A DNA stretch of 64,000 bases from Dryomyza anilis. Its lineage: Eukaryota; Arthropoda; Insecta; Diptera; Dryomyzidae. Where the stretch lies: positions 48,581,983 through 48,645,982 of the forward strand of contig OX638133.1 in assembly GCA_951804985.1 (NCBI GenBank). Reading direction: 5' to 3'. The notes under the pieces are model-generated. The model did not search any database and was not told the origin of the DNA. It was given only the letters and a program-made list of their open reading frames with translations. The number at the start of each line of letters is the position of its first letter. Position 1 is the stretch's first letter. Shown here in pieces: positions 44,842 through 56,105 of this stretch. The translations under genes and the position numbers were made by a program.

Positions 44842-45450
44842 ACACCCCCAACAATGAAAGCAATTATCAGAGCCAGCAAGTCTTAATAAATCAAAAGCAA
44901 GATAGATGTCTCGTTAAATGCAGCCGACATACCAACATATTCAACAGTAATGAATAAACCATCGTCAGCATCAAGATTCACTTCAACACGATCAATGTCA
45001 ACAGCACTCAAATCAACAGCATCAGAACTCAAATTAACAGCATCAGCAACTCGATTCTCAACAGCGTCCATCAAATTCGCAACTTGTATTGATTCCAATA
45101 TACAAGTTGCGATAGCTGTAAAAAAAATGGTTAAAAGTAAGTTTTCCGCCCACCTTTGGATACCAGCATCCCTCGACCTTTATCGATTTGTGAAATAAAA
45201 AAGGTTCAAAAAGGCAATTTCTTCAAATCAAATAGAGGGGGTGGGGCCTACCCATCTAAATGGCAAAATCCATTTCTTGACCTTTATCGATTTATTCAAT
45301 AAAAATATGTTGTTTTTGATTTGTTGTTGTTCTTTTCAAACTATTAATTTTTTTTTTCAAACTATTTTTTTTTTTTTCAAATTTATTGAATATTGTCATA
45401 TGGTCGTCATTTCTGTAGATGTCAGTATGAACTGTCAACGATGCGCATCG
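44842..45450. other. no recognised gene; CAACAG/TCAACA-rich piece
   Basis: 44940-45090 contains repeated AACAGCATCAG-type units and opens short frames on both strands with low-complexity translation. CTTTATCGATTT occurs twice (about 45178 and 45282). There is no support for a gene. Confidence 0.4.
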
Positions 45451-45646
45451 ATCTCAGCGAACTTGCTATCGTATTTTTAAATATTGGTATTGCATCAATG
45501 TTTTCAGAATAAGATCTATTTTTAAAATTCAGAAAATTTCTAGACAAATCTCAGCGAACTTGCTATCGTATTTTTAAATATTGGTATTGCATCAATGTTT
45601 TCAGAATAAGATCTATTTTTAAAATTAAGAAAATTTCTAGACAAAT
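45451..45646. repeat. 97-bp tandem duplication
   Basis: ATCTCAGCGAACTTGCTATC begins at 45451 and again at 45548, with about one difference between the two units (TTCAG versus TTAAG). It is a recent direct duplication of non-coding DNA. 45650-46114 beyond it is AT-rich and unassigned. Confidence 0.9.
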
Positions 45647-46114
45647 TGAACTTAAAACCGTAAATTAAAGTTTAATACATTGTACATTATAATTAAATAA
45701 GAGTTTATTGATAAGGAGTATTAGAATTTAATTAAAAGTATACATTGGATTTATTATATTTATTATTTTGGACACTACTTTATTTAATTTAGAGAAAATT
45801 TCAATTTATTCACATTACATAATGTTATAACTGTTTCAAAATAAAAAATAAGTTTTTTATAAAGATAATTTTAAAATGTTAACAAGTTTTATTAGTGTAT
45901 GTGTAATCGGCCAAAAATGCATTCACAATCATATTTGTTTAATTAAATGATAGTAATATATTTTTCAAAGTTAATTAAAATAAAAATTAGTATTTTATTT
46001 TTGATTTTAGGTAAATAAGTAAGTGTTAACCTTTAACTATATAAACGACAAAACATACAATTTTAGATGTTTACGTGAAAACACAATTATTTCTTGCAGA
46101 TATTCAGCATGCTC

Positions 46115-46354
46115 CTAAATTAAAGATGTTTTATCTGCTAATGAACTATCCGTCGTGTCAGCCGATGCTAATTTATGCTTTCTTTTTAGTTCCAAAAACT
46201 GCTTACGTTGATTTTCGCGGCGAAGTACTGCTGCTAACGTCGTAGGATTAGTTGTTGGTGTTTTACTGGGTGCTGCTTTTATTTTAATGTTATTACTTTT
46301 ATTGTTTTGCTGTTTCTTTAATGGGCCTACCGATGATTCAGCTTTCTTGAGTTC
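46115..46354 (-). CDS. terminal coding exon of an unrecognised host gene
   Basis: On the minus strand an acceptor (TTTTATCACTTTTTAG) is followed by 79 codons and a TAG stop. The protein starts ELKKAESSVGPLKKQQNN and is lysine-rich, with TPTTNPTTLAAVLRRENQRK and FLELKRKHKLASADTTD, ending ADKTSLI. The basic, presumably helical LRRENQRKQFLELKRKHKL segment looks like a nuclear or nucleolar protein tail. It has normal amino-acid variety, unlike the low-complexity frames nearby. I do not recognise the family. No upstream exon was found up to 47.7 kb on this strand, so the gene probably has a long transposon-filled intron. Confidence 0.5.
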   Translation of the reverse strand, partial: ELKKAESSVGPLKKQQNNKSNNIKIKAAPSKTPTTNPTTLAAVLRRENQRKQFLELKRKHKLASADTTDSSLADKTSLI

Positions 46355-46947
46355 CTAAAAAGTGATAAAATTATTAATGCCAATGTATAAAAATTATGAC
46401 GCAAGGTGGGGGGTATTTATTGTGACAAATTATGGGTATAAGTTGGTGAACCAAATTTTCTTATAATAGGGTACCACATGAAGCGACTTAATTAATTTAT
46501 CGTCTTAAATAATTACGCCTAATTTTGTTTTATAATTCGGTTTTAAATGAAATGTTGTTCGGATGCATTTACACAGCTCTATGAGATATTTTTGCTCTAT
46601 CTCTAGCTATTTTCTCTATCGTGTAAACTCGCTATGTATTCGAAAATGTAGATAGGCGGTATTTCAATATCACCTACGATATGTTTTTTTTAACTCAAAG
46701 TGAGGGCTTGGAACCGAAATTATATTCTCTGCTTCTCTAGTCCGTTGGACTACGTTCCTGGTCGATCTCAGCTACTGTCAATCATAAAAAACATTCGGGG
46801 TACACATTTAATCTTGTATGTGCGTATCTCGTAAAATTATTGACATTTTATAAAATCTGAGTATTTAAATATCGTATGGTTGGAATTGTAAAAATTATTC
46901 AACAGAAACAAAGTATAGATTTTAAAATCATTTGCCACATTTGACTA

Positions 46948-47300
46948 CACCCGGAAAAAAATCATGGTAATTTAAACTATAATTTATACCATTAAAATGA
47001 CCATTAGGATGCGTCCCTTTAATTCAGTAATATTGAAACTGTTAATACATTATTTGTTGTTGTAGCATAAATTGTATAATGTATTCTTTTAAATAAGCCT
47101 ATTAATATTTAATGATATATATTATTAATTTTATGGTATAGTCGAATTACAATTTCCTAGTATTTTAATAAAAGCAATATGTATTTTAGTTATTTTATTG
47201 TATTTTATTATAATTTATTTTATTTAAATTTCGAAATTGAAATTTACTTTTAAAAAAATAACACCCATAAAAAGGTTACACATTTACTGCGTCTTTTTGT
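46948..47300. mobile_element. left part of a split CACCCAG-family element
   Basis: It begins CACCCGGAAAAAAATCATGG after TA and is the reverse complement of about 27220-27588, including ATTAGGATGCGTCCC and GGTATAGTCGAATTACA. It breaks off at about 47300. The other side of the family resumes at 51395-51502. Confidence 0.65.
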
Positions 47301-47576
47301 ATTTCGAAACGAAAGACTATTAGACGAAAGTGACGTAATTTTAAATAAATGTAAGTTTTAAAAGTAGTCAAATAGCATGAAATCAAAATTTGAGTGACGA
47401 GATTTTGACGTCAAATTTTCGTTTCGAAATACAGAAAGATGGTATTAATGTTAGCTTCAGTTTCCAAAAATTGATTGTAAAAATTGAATCTGCATTTGCA
47501 CAGCACACAAATGGAACTTTATCAGTGGAATTTGGAAATATGAGAAAAAATCTAACAGCGATCTGCTTCTCTATAA

Positions 47577-48370
47577 TTCCATAGCAACATATTCTAGAAT
47601 AACTTCTCTCCTGGTACTGACTGCACAGCAACGAGAACAACTTCATTTCATTCTACGTTCGCTTCTAGCGGAACGTATACAAGAAGCGAATATATAATTT
47701 GAGCATCTCATGAGAGCGTAAAAGCAAACGGATATATATATCTCCATCCAATTCTAGAATAACTTCTCTCCCGGTACTAATAGCGCAGCAACGAGAACAA
47801 CTTCACATTTGGTTCCGATAAAAGTCATTCTACGCAAGGAGTATTGGACAAGGTGAGTAAAGTGTAAAAACTTCTCTCTTTGTTTATTTTCGTTTTTTAT
47901 TTATTTTTTTGTTTTCCTCGTTTTTGGTTGAAAAATATTAAAATTGTCAAAACTGTTCACAAAACGAAAATTGTGAATAAACTAATGACGAGACAATCGT
48001 TGTCTGTATACAGAAAACTTAAATAAAAACAAATATAGCACTGACTCTTGTGTACAGAAAAATATTTCAAATTTGAAATATGTGTACAGAATTACGCTCA
48101 AATTTGTAGCCTCTCCAAATTTTCCTCACCTTTCTTAATACGCCATGATTCTACGTTCGCTTCTAGCGAAAGGTATACGAGAAGCGTATACATTTTTTGA
48201 GCAATTAATGAGAGCGTAAAAGCAAACGAAAATCTGTATCTACATCAAATTCTACAGCAACTGATTCTATAATAACTTCTCTCCTGGTACTACAGCACAG
48301 CAACGAGAAAACCACCACTTTTTATTCTGATAAAAAGTTATTCCACATTCGTTTCTTGCTGAACTTATTT
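47577..48370. repeat. three diverged repeats around AACTTCTCTCCYGGTACT
   Basis: ATAACTTCTCTCCTGGTACT, with CAGCAACGAGAA soon after, occurs at about 47597, 47756 and 48268. The first and third are accompanied by TCTACGTTCGCTTCTAGCG and GAGAGCGTAAAAGCAAACG. An inverted relative, GGAACCGGGAGAGAAGTTGT, is at 48905. No gene is recognised. The units may be ends of a foldback-like family. Confidence 0.6.
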
Positions 48371-49188
48371 GGGAATAGAAAAACTCTCTTAAATAATTTT
48401 TTATAGAAAAAAAAGTTAGCTGTAAATTTAAAATCAAAAATTCAATCAACAGCAAATTTTAAATGGAAAATATATCATATTTAGTAAGTAATTTATAATT
48501 TTTTTTTATAATATGAACTATATATTTAATTTTTTAATACTACAGGACTCATATGAAGGTGTCTTATTTAATTAGGACTGCATGCTGAAAAATCTCATAT
48601 CTCTCGACGGACAATGGCAACTCTCCGGTAGTAAACATTGGCTTTGAAAGGCTTCACAGCAATTATCATGATTTTTTACAATTATTGTTACAATAGTTTA
48701 ATAACCAAAATAAATATTAATTTGTAATTATATAAAAATTGCATTCAAAGGGAAATAAAAGATATTTCATTGTTGTTTCAAATGTCAATCCATACAATGG
48801 GAACCATTTTTAAAAGTAGTTCCAAAAATCATTCCATAGCAACCATTTTTAGAAGTAGTTGCAAAAGTCATTTCATCGGACGTTATATAATAACTACGTC
48901 TTTTGGAACCGGGAGAGAAGTTGTTCAGCCAGTTAAAGAGAGAAATTAAAAGAGAGTTCTGAAAATGGTTCCACATCACATTGCAGTAGATGACTTCTCT
49001 GTTCTGATAGATGTACTTCTCTGTTCGCTTCTCTTAGAAGATGACGGAAGATAACGACTTCTGGAACCATTTTTGGAGCGACTCTAATACATTATAAATT
49101 GCCAAAGTGGTTGCAAAGTACTTCTAAAATCTACTTAAATGTGGATTATCACAAAAATGCATACGACAAAAGTATTTATACTATTAAG
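48371..49188. repeat. repeat-rich spacer, no gene
   Basis: GAACCATTTTTAAAAGTAGTT and CAACCATTTTTAGAAGTAGTT (about 48799 and 48840) are a local direct repeat. TCTGTTCGCTTCTCTTAGAAG lies at about 49020. Otherwise unassigned. Confidence 0.4.
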
Positions 49189-51383
49189 GGCCGTTTTCAC
49201 AATATCTAGTTAAATATTAACATCCACTTTAACCGACAGTTTGCGCAAAATTCGTTTTCACAATCATTTGTTATATCTGTTTTTCATTTAAATTTTCTTT
49301 AACCGGATACTTTAACCGATAAAACATGTTTCCGTTATATTTATAACCGACAGATTTTGACAATCCATTGAAAAAATTATGCTGTAATTTGTACATAAAA
49401 TTGTTCCCGAAACACCAAAATGTAATGTCGCAAAACGGTCTATTGCCATTGCAAATCTGTCGTCGCAATATCCAAATATGACGAGAAAGAAATTCACAAT
49501 TTCATGAAATTTAAAATGTGAAAAATTATATCTGAATTAATTTATTTATGTCAATTAGTTGCCAGAAATGACAGAAAATCTATTACAATCGTTCTGTGTT
49601 TGTGAAAACGAAAATATTTAACGCTGTGCCATTAACATGAATGTTTGTTGTGTAATAAAACTTCACATAATGTCAAAAATATGCTATGGCATAATAATGT
49701 AAGTCTTTACGAACAGATTTTTCGGCAAACTACGGGCCCTATTATGATTAGCGAAGCGAATGGTTTTGGCGAAGCGAACGTCCAAAAAGCTATTACGGTT
49801 ACATTCGCCAGACTTCATTCGCCAAAAAACGGGAAAAGTTAAGCGAACGTAAAAAAACATGCAACACTCAACCGATTTTCATTCGCTTCAAGTGTCAAAA
49901 TCAAGCGAATCAACAGTTCATGTGACGAATCGGCGAACGTATCTTTATCTATTGTTTTTCAGTTTTTCTTTTGATTTTTAATTTTTTTTTCTTGTGTGCT
50001 TTTGTTTATTAGGCTTTTTATGATTTTCAATTTATCTTATCCTTTAGTTTTTATAGAAGGATGTCTATAATTTTGAGTTTTTTGTGACCTAACTAATAAA
50101 CGTAAAAAAAAAACAAATTTTTTCACACTTTTTATTTTGATTTTAAACTTAACACTAATAAAAGAAATGTCTGGAACTGCTCCGACTGCTGCTGGGGATG
50201 CAGCTTGGTTCATCGCGCGAAGTTATTTGTGCCACAGATGAATGCTTCGGAGGACAGACCACCATCACTGTAACTTATTGTAGTCTTCCTCCTCGTCGTC
50301 GCTCCAGCATTCTGCACACCGCATTGGCTTCTGTTTAACACGCTCTTCTTTGATTGCGTTGGGCCCATCGTTTTTTTGGAACATTTTTATTATTTTTCTA
50401 AACAAGTATATTCACATCAGCTGTTTTGAAACTCTAGGGTTTCTTTAAATTAAAATAAAAGAAGTATTGCTCCAAATAAAAAAACTACTTTTTTTAATAA
50501 AAAGTATTTATTTTTATGTAAAAATAATTCCAATATTAACATTTAAAAACATATTTTACTGTACATTTTAACTAATTTGAATTGTTCCGAAGTTTTTTTG
50601 GATACTTTTTAATCTTTTATAGACAAAAAATAACAAAAAACCGAAAAAGTATTATTGTTCTGAATCGAGTTAACGTTTTTTAAACCATAAATAATATTAA
50701 ATGGTTTTTTAATAATAAAAAAATAGATATTAAGATTAAATAGTATCTGTTCTAAAAAAAGGCAGTACTAAAAGTACGCAACATGATACTATTTTTTTCA
50801 ACTCTGAAATGGTAATTCTATCCGTCAATGTTGTAAGTGTTGCTCACTTTAAAAACCATAAAAATTAGTACATTCGCCAGTTCATTCGCCAAATTGCGTT
50901 CGCTTCGCCAAAGCGTTCGCTTCGCCAAGTACATTCGCTTCGCTAATCATAATAGGCCCCTACAACTCTAATTTAACAAACGGTTCAAATTTTCGGGTTA
51001 AAGCTTATATTCAACCCTCTCTAATTTTAACGCGCACCTAATAAAATGCAATTTGTGAACATTTTTTAAAAAAGTGATGTGTTGTTTGTAAAAAGTGTTG
51101 AAGTGAGTATATGTTCCACTTAACTTAATTTATGTTCCATTATCAGAATGTATGACTTATATATCACAGCATTGTGACATATTATTGCGTATGTTCCATA
51201 CATGTTCTTAGCCACCGCTGTGCAACTAAAAATTACTAGTTTGCAACACTGGTGTTAGAGGTAACTTAAAAGCTACACATTTGCGACAAGAGTTTGTGGC
51301 AATTGACGAGCCGTGGTTACTTGGGTACCTCACAGTTAACATACAGATAAATTTTAACGTAACCGAACATTGTGAAAACGGCC
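49189..51383. mobile_element. TIR element GGCCGTTTTCACAAT, 2.2 kb including a nested one
   Basis: GGCCGTTTTCACAAT at 49189 is inverted as ATTGTGAAAACGGCC ending 51383. Further in, TTAACCG-type motifs repeat near both ends. A second element (49734-50960) is inserted inside. No target duplication could be read. No transposase was recognised. Confidence 0.7.
49734..50960. mobile_element. 1227-bp TIR element GGGCCCTATTATGATTAGCG, TAC target
   Basis: Both ends carry GGGSCCTATTATGATTAGCG followed by AAGCGAATG in inverted orientation. TAC flanks both sides (49731-49733 and 50961-50963). Subterminal repeats of GGCGAAGCGAACG occur several times at each end, like binding sites for a transposase. The middle holds a GC-richer stretch (50168-50375) with a 39-codon minus-strand frame including RCAECWSDDEEEDYNKL, which may be a captured exon or the remnant of an accessory protein. 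Confidence 0.8.
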
Positions 51384-51394
51384 ATAAAAATAAT

Positions 51395-51502
51395 AATAAT
51401 ACTGAAATATTTAAATGAATGGTACTGAATTTTTTGAATACTATCAAATAAATTAGTAAATTTTTGAAATAATATGAAAAAACTATTAATACATGAACCA
51501 TG
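51395..51502. mobile_element. right part of the split CACCCAG-family element
   Basis: TAATACTGAAATATTTAAAT to AACTATTAATACATGAACCAT is the reverse complement of 26785-26890. It completes the piece at 46948-47300, so about 4.1 kb was inserted between them. 51503-51614 shows nothing recognised. Confidence 0.5.
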
Positions 51503-51614
51503 AATGCGCCGTTTGTTGGTGAGAAAGTTCACCCTAAATTCTTCAGGACAGTATGGCTATCATAATTTTTATTATACTTTCTTAGTCCATAAAAAAGTTT
51601 GTGGAGTATTTTAA

Positions 51615-51745
51615 TGTATTTTAATTTTAAATCTGTTTACTTTTCTGTATGAACTCAGAAAATATTCATATAAGTTTAGTTTGTAAAAAAGTTTTAAATG
51701 AAATAGAAATATTTTATAAAAGAATAAAAAGTTTACTAAACTCCA
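51615..51745 (+). repeat. 5' LTR, 131 bp, of a CsRn1-like gypsy element
   Basis: It starts TGTATTTTAATTTTAAATCT and ends TTTACTAAACTCCA. It matches 55173-55304 with one substitution and one single-base indel. Shortly after it comes GGTGACCCC, which fits a primer binding site for tRNA-Trp as used by the CsRn1 group. The exact left edge is uncertain by some bases. Confidence 0.75.
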
Positions 51746-51771
51746 AATAGGTGACCCCTACAATTTTAAAT

Positions 51772-52718
51772 ATGGCAAACAACGACAATTTTTCGAGGCT
51801 CTGGCAGACAATAATCCTGAACAAGAACTGCCAACAGCAAACGCAGCTGTAAACGAGCCATCAGCAGCGGAAATCACAGGTTTTGCCTCGCGCGTCCAAG
51901 TTCCGCAGTTACATGGCTACACAATCAACAATATCGAATCTTGGTTCACGTGTCTCGATGCATACTTCCACATCAATAGCTTTGGAAGAATGAACCAGGA
52001 TCAACGTGATCAGGCCAAATTTAATATTGCGGTCATGTATATGGACGAGCGTCTTCATGAGCAGGCGTTCGAAATAGTACGCAACCCCCCCACAACGAAC
52101 AGATACCAGGCACTACGCACCACCGTTATAAGCAAATTTTCTGCATCACCTATGGCGAGATTGGAGCAGTTAACGTCTGGCATTCAACTTGGCGATAATA
52201 AACCAAGTCACATGCTCACGCACTTACAGCGTACTGATGTCACGAGAGATCAGCAACTTATCAAGGATTTTTGGATTCAGCGTTTACCAGTTTCAGCACG
52301 AGCAGTGATTGCAGCTGTGGCGAAAGGCAATCCTAACATGACGTTGGAGACTCTCGCTTCTATCGCCGATGAGATTATCGATGCTGTCCGTATTAACTCA
52401 ATCGATGCTGTGTCCTCCAGCGCTCCAAATCGAGAACAATTATCTCGACAACAAGCAGGTAATTGTGCTGCATTGACTGGATCATCTTCGTTGGAAAACC
52501 GCATCAATCAATTGGAACACACCTTGTCTCGCATCGAAACGAAGTTAGGCCATACTAGAGGTAATCGCTCACGTCCTGGTAGTCGTTCTGCAACACCACA
52601 ACGAAATCTCTCGCGACAATATAACGATGGGGTTTGTTGGTACCACAACCGTTACGCATCCCGAGCCCGAAAATGCATCAAACCTTGTAATTTCGAATCT
52701 GACACGTCAAAAAACTAA
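51772..52718 (+). pseudogene. gag with CHCC zinc motif
   Basis: The first ATG is at 51772, but a frameshift near 51800 separates it from the main frame. That frame reads VPQLHGYTINNIESWFTCLD and then on through ARLEQLTSGIQLGDNKPSH and PVSARAVIAAVAKGNPNM. The carboxyl end has CWYHNRYASRARKCIKPCNF, a Cys-His-Cys-Cys arrangement in place of the common CCHC knuckle. That arrangement characterises the CsRn1 clade. Gag would package the element RNA. Confidence 0.75.
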
Positions 52719-52799
52719 ATTATTCGACGACATTAATTCAAATGTCGTCGATCATCTAATTTCACCATCATCAATTAATTCGTCTACAAATACATCATC

Positions 52800-53160
52800 C
52801 TCTCACGAAATAGTCGAACCAACACTCAAAATGGATGTATCTAGAAGCCGCCTATTCATCGTTGATCGCAAATCAAAACGCAAATTTTTAATAGACACTG
52901 ATGCTGACATCTCTATCATTAGTTCAACATCAAATCAATGATGTGGAAATAAAAACTCAGCACCAAAACCATATGCAGCAAATAATTCACTCATCGACAC
53001 ATTCGGTCGTGTACGACTTACACTCGATCTTGGACTTCGACGTCCATTTGAAGGGATTTTCATCGCCGCTGATACTGCACACAACATTATTGGTGCAGAT
53101 TTCCTTCATCACTTTGATTTGCTAGTGGTTATGAAGAATTCTTTGCTTATTGATGCTAAT
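52800..53160 (+). pseudogene. aspartic protease region
   Basis: RSRLFIVDRKSKRKFLIDTD with ADISIIS shows the protease entry, but the active-site DTG is DTD here. The frame then ends and the rest, including ADTAHNIIGADFLHHF-like sequence near 53070-53120, lies in another frame. The protease would be inactive. Confidence 0.7.
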
Positions 53161-53945
53161 ACTAGGATGAAAAGCCATGCGATTTGCTCAATCGAAAAAC
53201 CAATTCCATCACTCAAAATATATAATGTAAACGACAAATACGCTCAAGTACTCAGCGAATTTCAAGATGTAATACAAATAAATCCCAATGCATCATCTAC
53301 AAATATCACCAACAAGGTAACACACTGCATTGAAACTCAAGGACCACCGGTATTTGCCAAACCACGCCGACTTACGCCAGAAAAATTTCAAGCAGCGAAA
53401 GTAGAATTCGAGTACCTAATAAAAATTGGAGTATGCCGTCCTTCGAAGAGCTCAAATTCCTCGCCACTTCATGTCGTACGTAAATCGGATAATACATGGC
53501 GTCTTTGCGGTGACTAGCGCGCTTTAAATGCTCAGACAATTCCTGATAGGTATCCATTACCTCACATTCAGGACTTGTCAAACGGCTTGCATGGAAAGCA
53601 AATCTTCACTAAAATCGATCTAACGCGCGGCTATCATCAAATTCCGATGGAAGAAAAAGATGTAGCTAAAACCGCTATAACCACTCCGTTTGGTCTCTTC
53701 GAATATCTTCGAATGCCGTTCGGACTTCGTAATGCAGCGCAGACATTTTAAAGATATATGCATGAAACGCTACGAGGGCTTGACTTCGCATTCTGCTATC
53801 TCGACGACATCTGTATAGCTTCGGAAACACCGCAACAACACGAAGAACACATTCGATTAGTTTTCGAAAGCTTCGTCGTCATCATCTTACCATTAATCCT
53901 TCAAAATATTCATTTGGACAGAAGAAGATTGAGTTCTTGGGACAT
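53119..53945 (+). pseudogene. gypsy reverse transcriptase, interrupted
   Basis: The reading gives VTHCIETQGPPVFAKPRRL, SNSSPLHVVRKSDNTWRLCG and then a TAG at about 53516 where a tyrosine of the GDYRALN box is expected. Next come [13 protein letters not shown] and [13 protein letters not shown], followed by a TAA at about 53749. [10 protein letters not shown] with the YLDD catalytic box follows at about 53797. A frameshift occurs near 53870. Beyond LGHLIT the thumb and connection are missing. Confidence 0.8.
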
Positions 53946-55154
53946 CTAATAACTAGCAATGCACAACCATTAGCATTTTTCTCAACAAAATTCAGTGATG
54001 CTCAGCGTAAGTACAGTACGTATGACCGTGAGCTACTTGCGATTTATACGGCCATTAAACATTTTCGGCACTTGCTAGAAGGACGAGATTTCATCATTGC
54101 AACTGACCACAAGCCGATTACATTTGCTTTCGCTCAAAATAATGACAATGCATCACCGAGACAAATCCGTCATTTGGATTTCATCGGTCAATTCTCCACG
54201 CGAATTGTTCACCTTCCTGGCGCTACGAATATTACGGCCGACACGCTTTCACGTATCGACACCCTTAACATTAGAGCCGATGACGCAGTCGATTATGAGG
54301 AAATTGCACTTCAACAAAAGTCTTGTAATGAGCTGGAAGAATTGCTCGGATCAAGCACATCGTCTTTACAACTTAAGTCAAATCAACTTCCTCACTCAAA
54401 CATAATGATTACCTGTGACGCATCAGGTCCAGTTATGCGTCCATTTGTTCCTCGATTCTGTCGAACCGCAGTAATCAGCAAATTCCACAATATTGCACAT
54501 GCTGGCAATAAAGCAACATCTCGGCTGATCAAACAACGCTTTGTGTGGAACAACATGGACCACGACATAAGCAAATTCGTGCAACATTGTATATCCCGTC
54601 AGCGCACTAAGGTTAGCAAGCATGTATCATCACCGGTTGGAAGATATTCTTTACCGTCTGAAAGATTCGAGCACATCAACATCGACCTCATTGGACCACT
54701 TCCACAATCAAATGGACATAAATATTGTCTAACAATTATCGATCGATTTACCAGGTGGCCGGAAGCAGTTCCCATAATTGATATTAATGCGGAAACAGTA
54801 GCATTTGCTCTGATTGATGGCTGGATCAAACACTTCGGCGTGCCAATACGTATCACAACGGATCAAGGCAGACAATTTCAGTCGCTCCTTTTCAATGAAT
54901 TGTCTCGTGCTCTTGGTATTACTCATCTGAGAACCACTGCCTACCATCCACAAGCAAATGGCATCATTGAACGTTTTCATCGCACTCTCAAAACATCTAT
55001 TATGCGTTCAAACTCAAAAAATTGGTCGCGACAGTTGCCAATTATTTTACTTGGTCTTCGCTCAGAACATAAGCCAGATATAAACTCTACTCCTGCTGAA
55101 ATGGTGTTTGGTTCTACTTTAAGGTTACCTGGTGATTTGTTTAACTCAAAATAA
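53937..55154 (+). pseudogene. RNase H and integrase, carboxyl end missing
   Basis: A 405-codon open frame. RNase H is represented by [20 protein letters not shown] and [12 protein letters not shown]. The integrase zinc finger shows [11 protein letters not shown] but its CxxC is CISR, having lost one cysteine. The catalytic core has [23 protein letters not shown] and [13 protein letters not shown], so all three acidic residues are present. The frame stops at LPGDLFNSK just before the 3' LTR, where about 150 residues of the usual tail are lacking. Integrase would insert the cDNA. Confidence 0.8.
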
Positions 55155-55172
55155 ATATTTTAATATTTAATC

Positions 55173-55304
55173 TGTTATTTTAATTTTAAATCTGTTTACT
55201 TTTCTATATGAACTCAGAAAATATTCATATAAGTTTAGTTTGTAAAAAAGTTTTAAATGAAATAGAAATATTTTATAAAAGAATAAAAAGTTTACTAAAC
55301 TCCA
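55173..55304 (+). repeat. 3' LTR of the CsRn1-like gypsy element
   Basis: 132 bp, nearly identical to 51615-51745. No clear direct repeat flanks the two LTRs, which may mean the ends are slightly misplaced or a flank was rearranged. Confidence 0.75.
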
Positions 55305-55343
55305 AAAGTTCATTAAGTTTGAATTCCAGTGCCACAAAAACAA

Positions 55344-55911
55344 AACCAGTTGGGAAGGTTAGATCACATGGGGAATTTTAAAGTAGTGTTATTATGATAG
55401 TTAAGATTATCAAAATTATAGTCGGTCTAAGCCGACTATAAATACCCTACACATATGTGTGGTTACCATTAAAAGTGGTATATAGGTCCCCAGGGTATAC
55501 GAATCCTGAAAATAACTACAAACTTTCTTGAGCATAATGTCAATATATATTTGACCAAAAAAGTTTACCTAAGCATGAATACAGTAAAATTGATTTGTAG
55601 ATGTAAATTTTATATGAGGTATTTGAACATAAGTGGTCGGTTCTCAGGTCACAATAGACCGATCATGCCAATTTACTTGTTCAGACAGATTAGATATATA
55701 AGTAATCTAAATCTAAAGTTTCAGCTCTTGAACTTTTTCTGTAATCGTGATTTCAACAGACAGACAGACGGACATCGCTAAATCGACTCAGGAGGTCATG
55801 CTGATCAAGAATATATATACTTTTCCATACCGGGGAGATGCTTTTTTCAGTGTGTTACAAACGGCGTGCCAAACTGAATATACCCTTTCACTCTTAGTGT
55901 AGGGTATAAAA
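55344..55911 (+). mobile_element. mini-me/DINE-1-like repeat, copy E
   Basis: It is the standard 5' and 3' ends with an internal deletion: the text jumps from ACTACAAACTTTC to TTGAGCATAATGTC. A short CAGACAGACGGA tract is present. Confidence 0.8.
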
Positions 55912-56105
55912 TAAAATTAGTTTAAAAATGCACAAGGTAAAACACCATAATTCCTCCCTAGTACCAAATACCGCCATATTTTTTTATAATTCGATGTGGG
56001 ATTATGTCCCTTTAGTTCGTTGTAAATGCATTTATTTTTCCAACAATTTGTAATTTTCGACATAAATTTTGATTTTAAACTAAATAGTTTTTTTTTTTAA
56101 TATAC

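Larger units (their letters stand above)
51746..55172 (+). mobile_element. internal region of a CsRn1-like gypsy retrotransposon
   Basis: Gag, protease, reverse transcriptase, RNase H and integrase pieces follow in standard Ty3/gypsy order on the plus strand. They are interrupted by frameshifts, stops and at least two deletions. One deletion lies between RT and RNase H at about 53960. The other removes the integrase carboxyl end before the 3' LTR. The near-identical LTRs indicate a fairly recent insertion despite the broken genes. Confidence 0.85.

Noticed and set aside
44883..45198. Overlapping frames on both strands around CAACAG-like units
   Set aside because: Low-complexity repeats give simultaneous open frames on both strands; no conserved motif.
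45451..45646. CRISPR-like repeat array
   Set aside because: Only two adjacent 97-bp units without spacers, in a eukaryotic genome.
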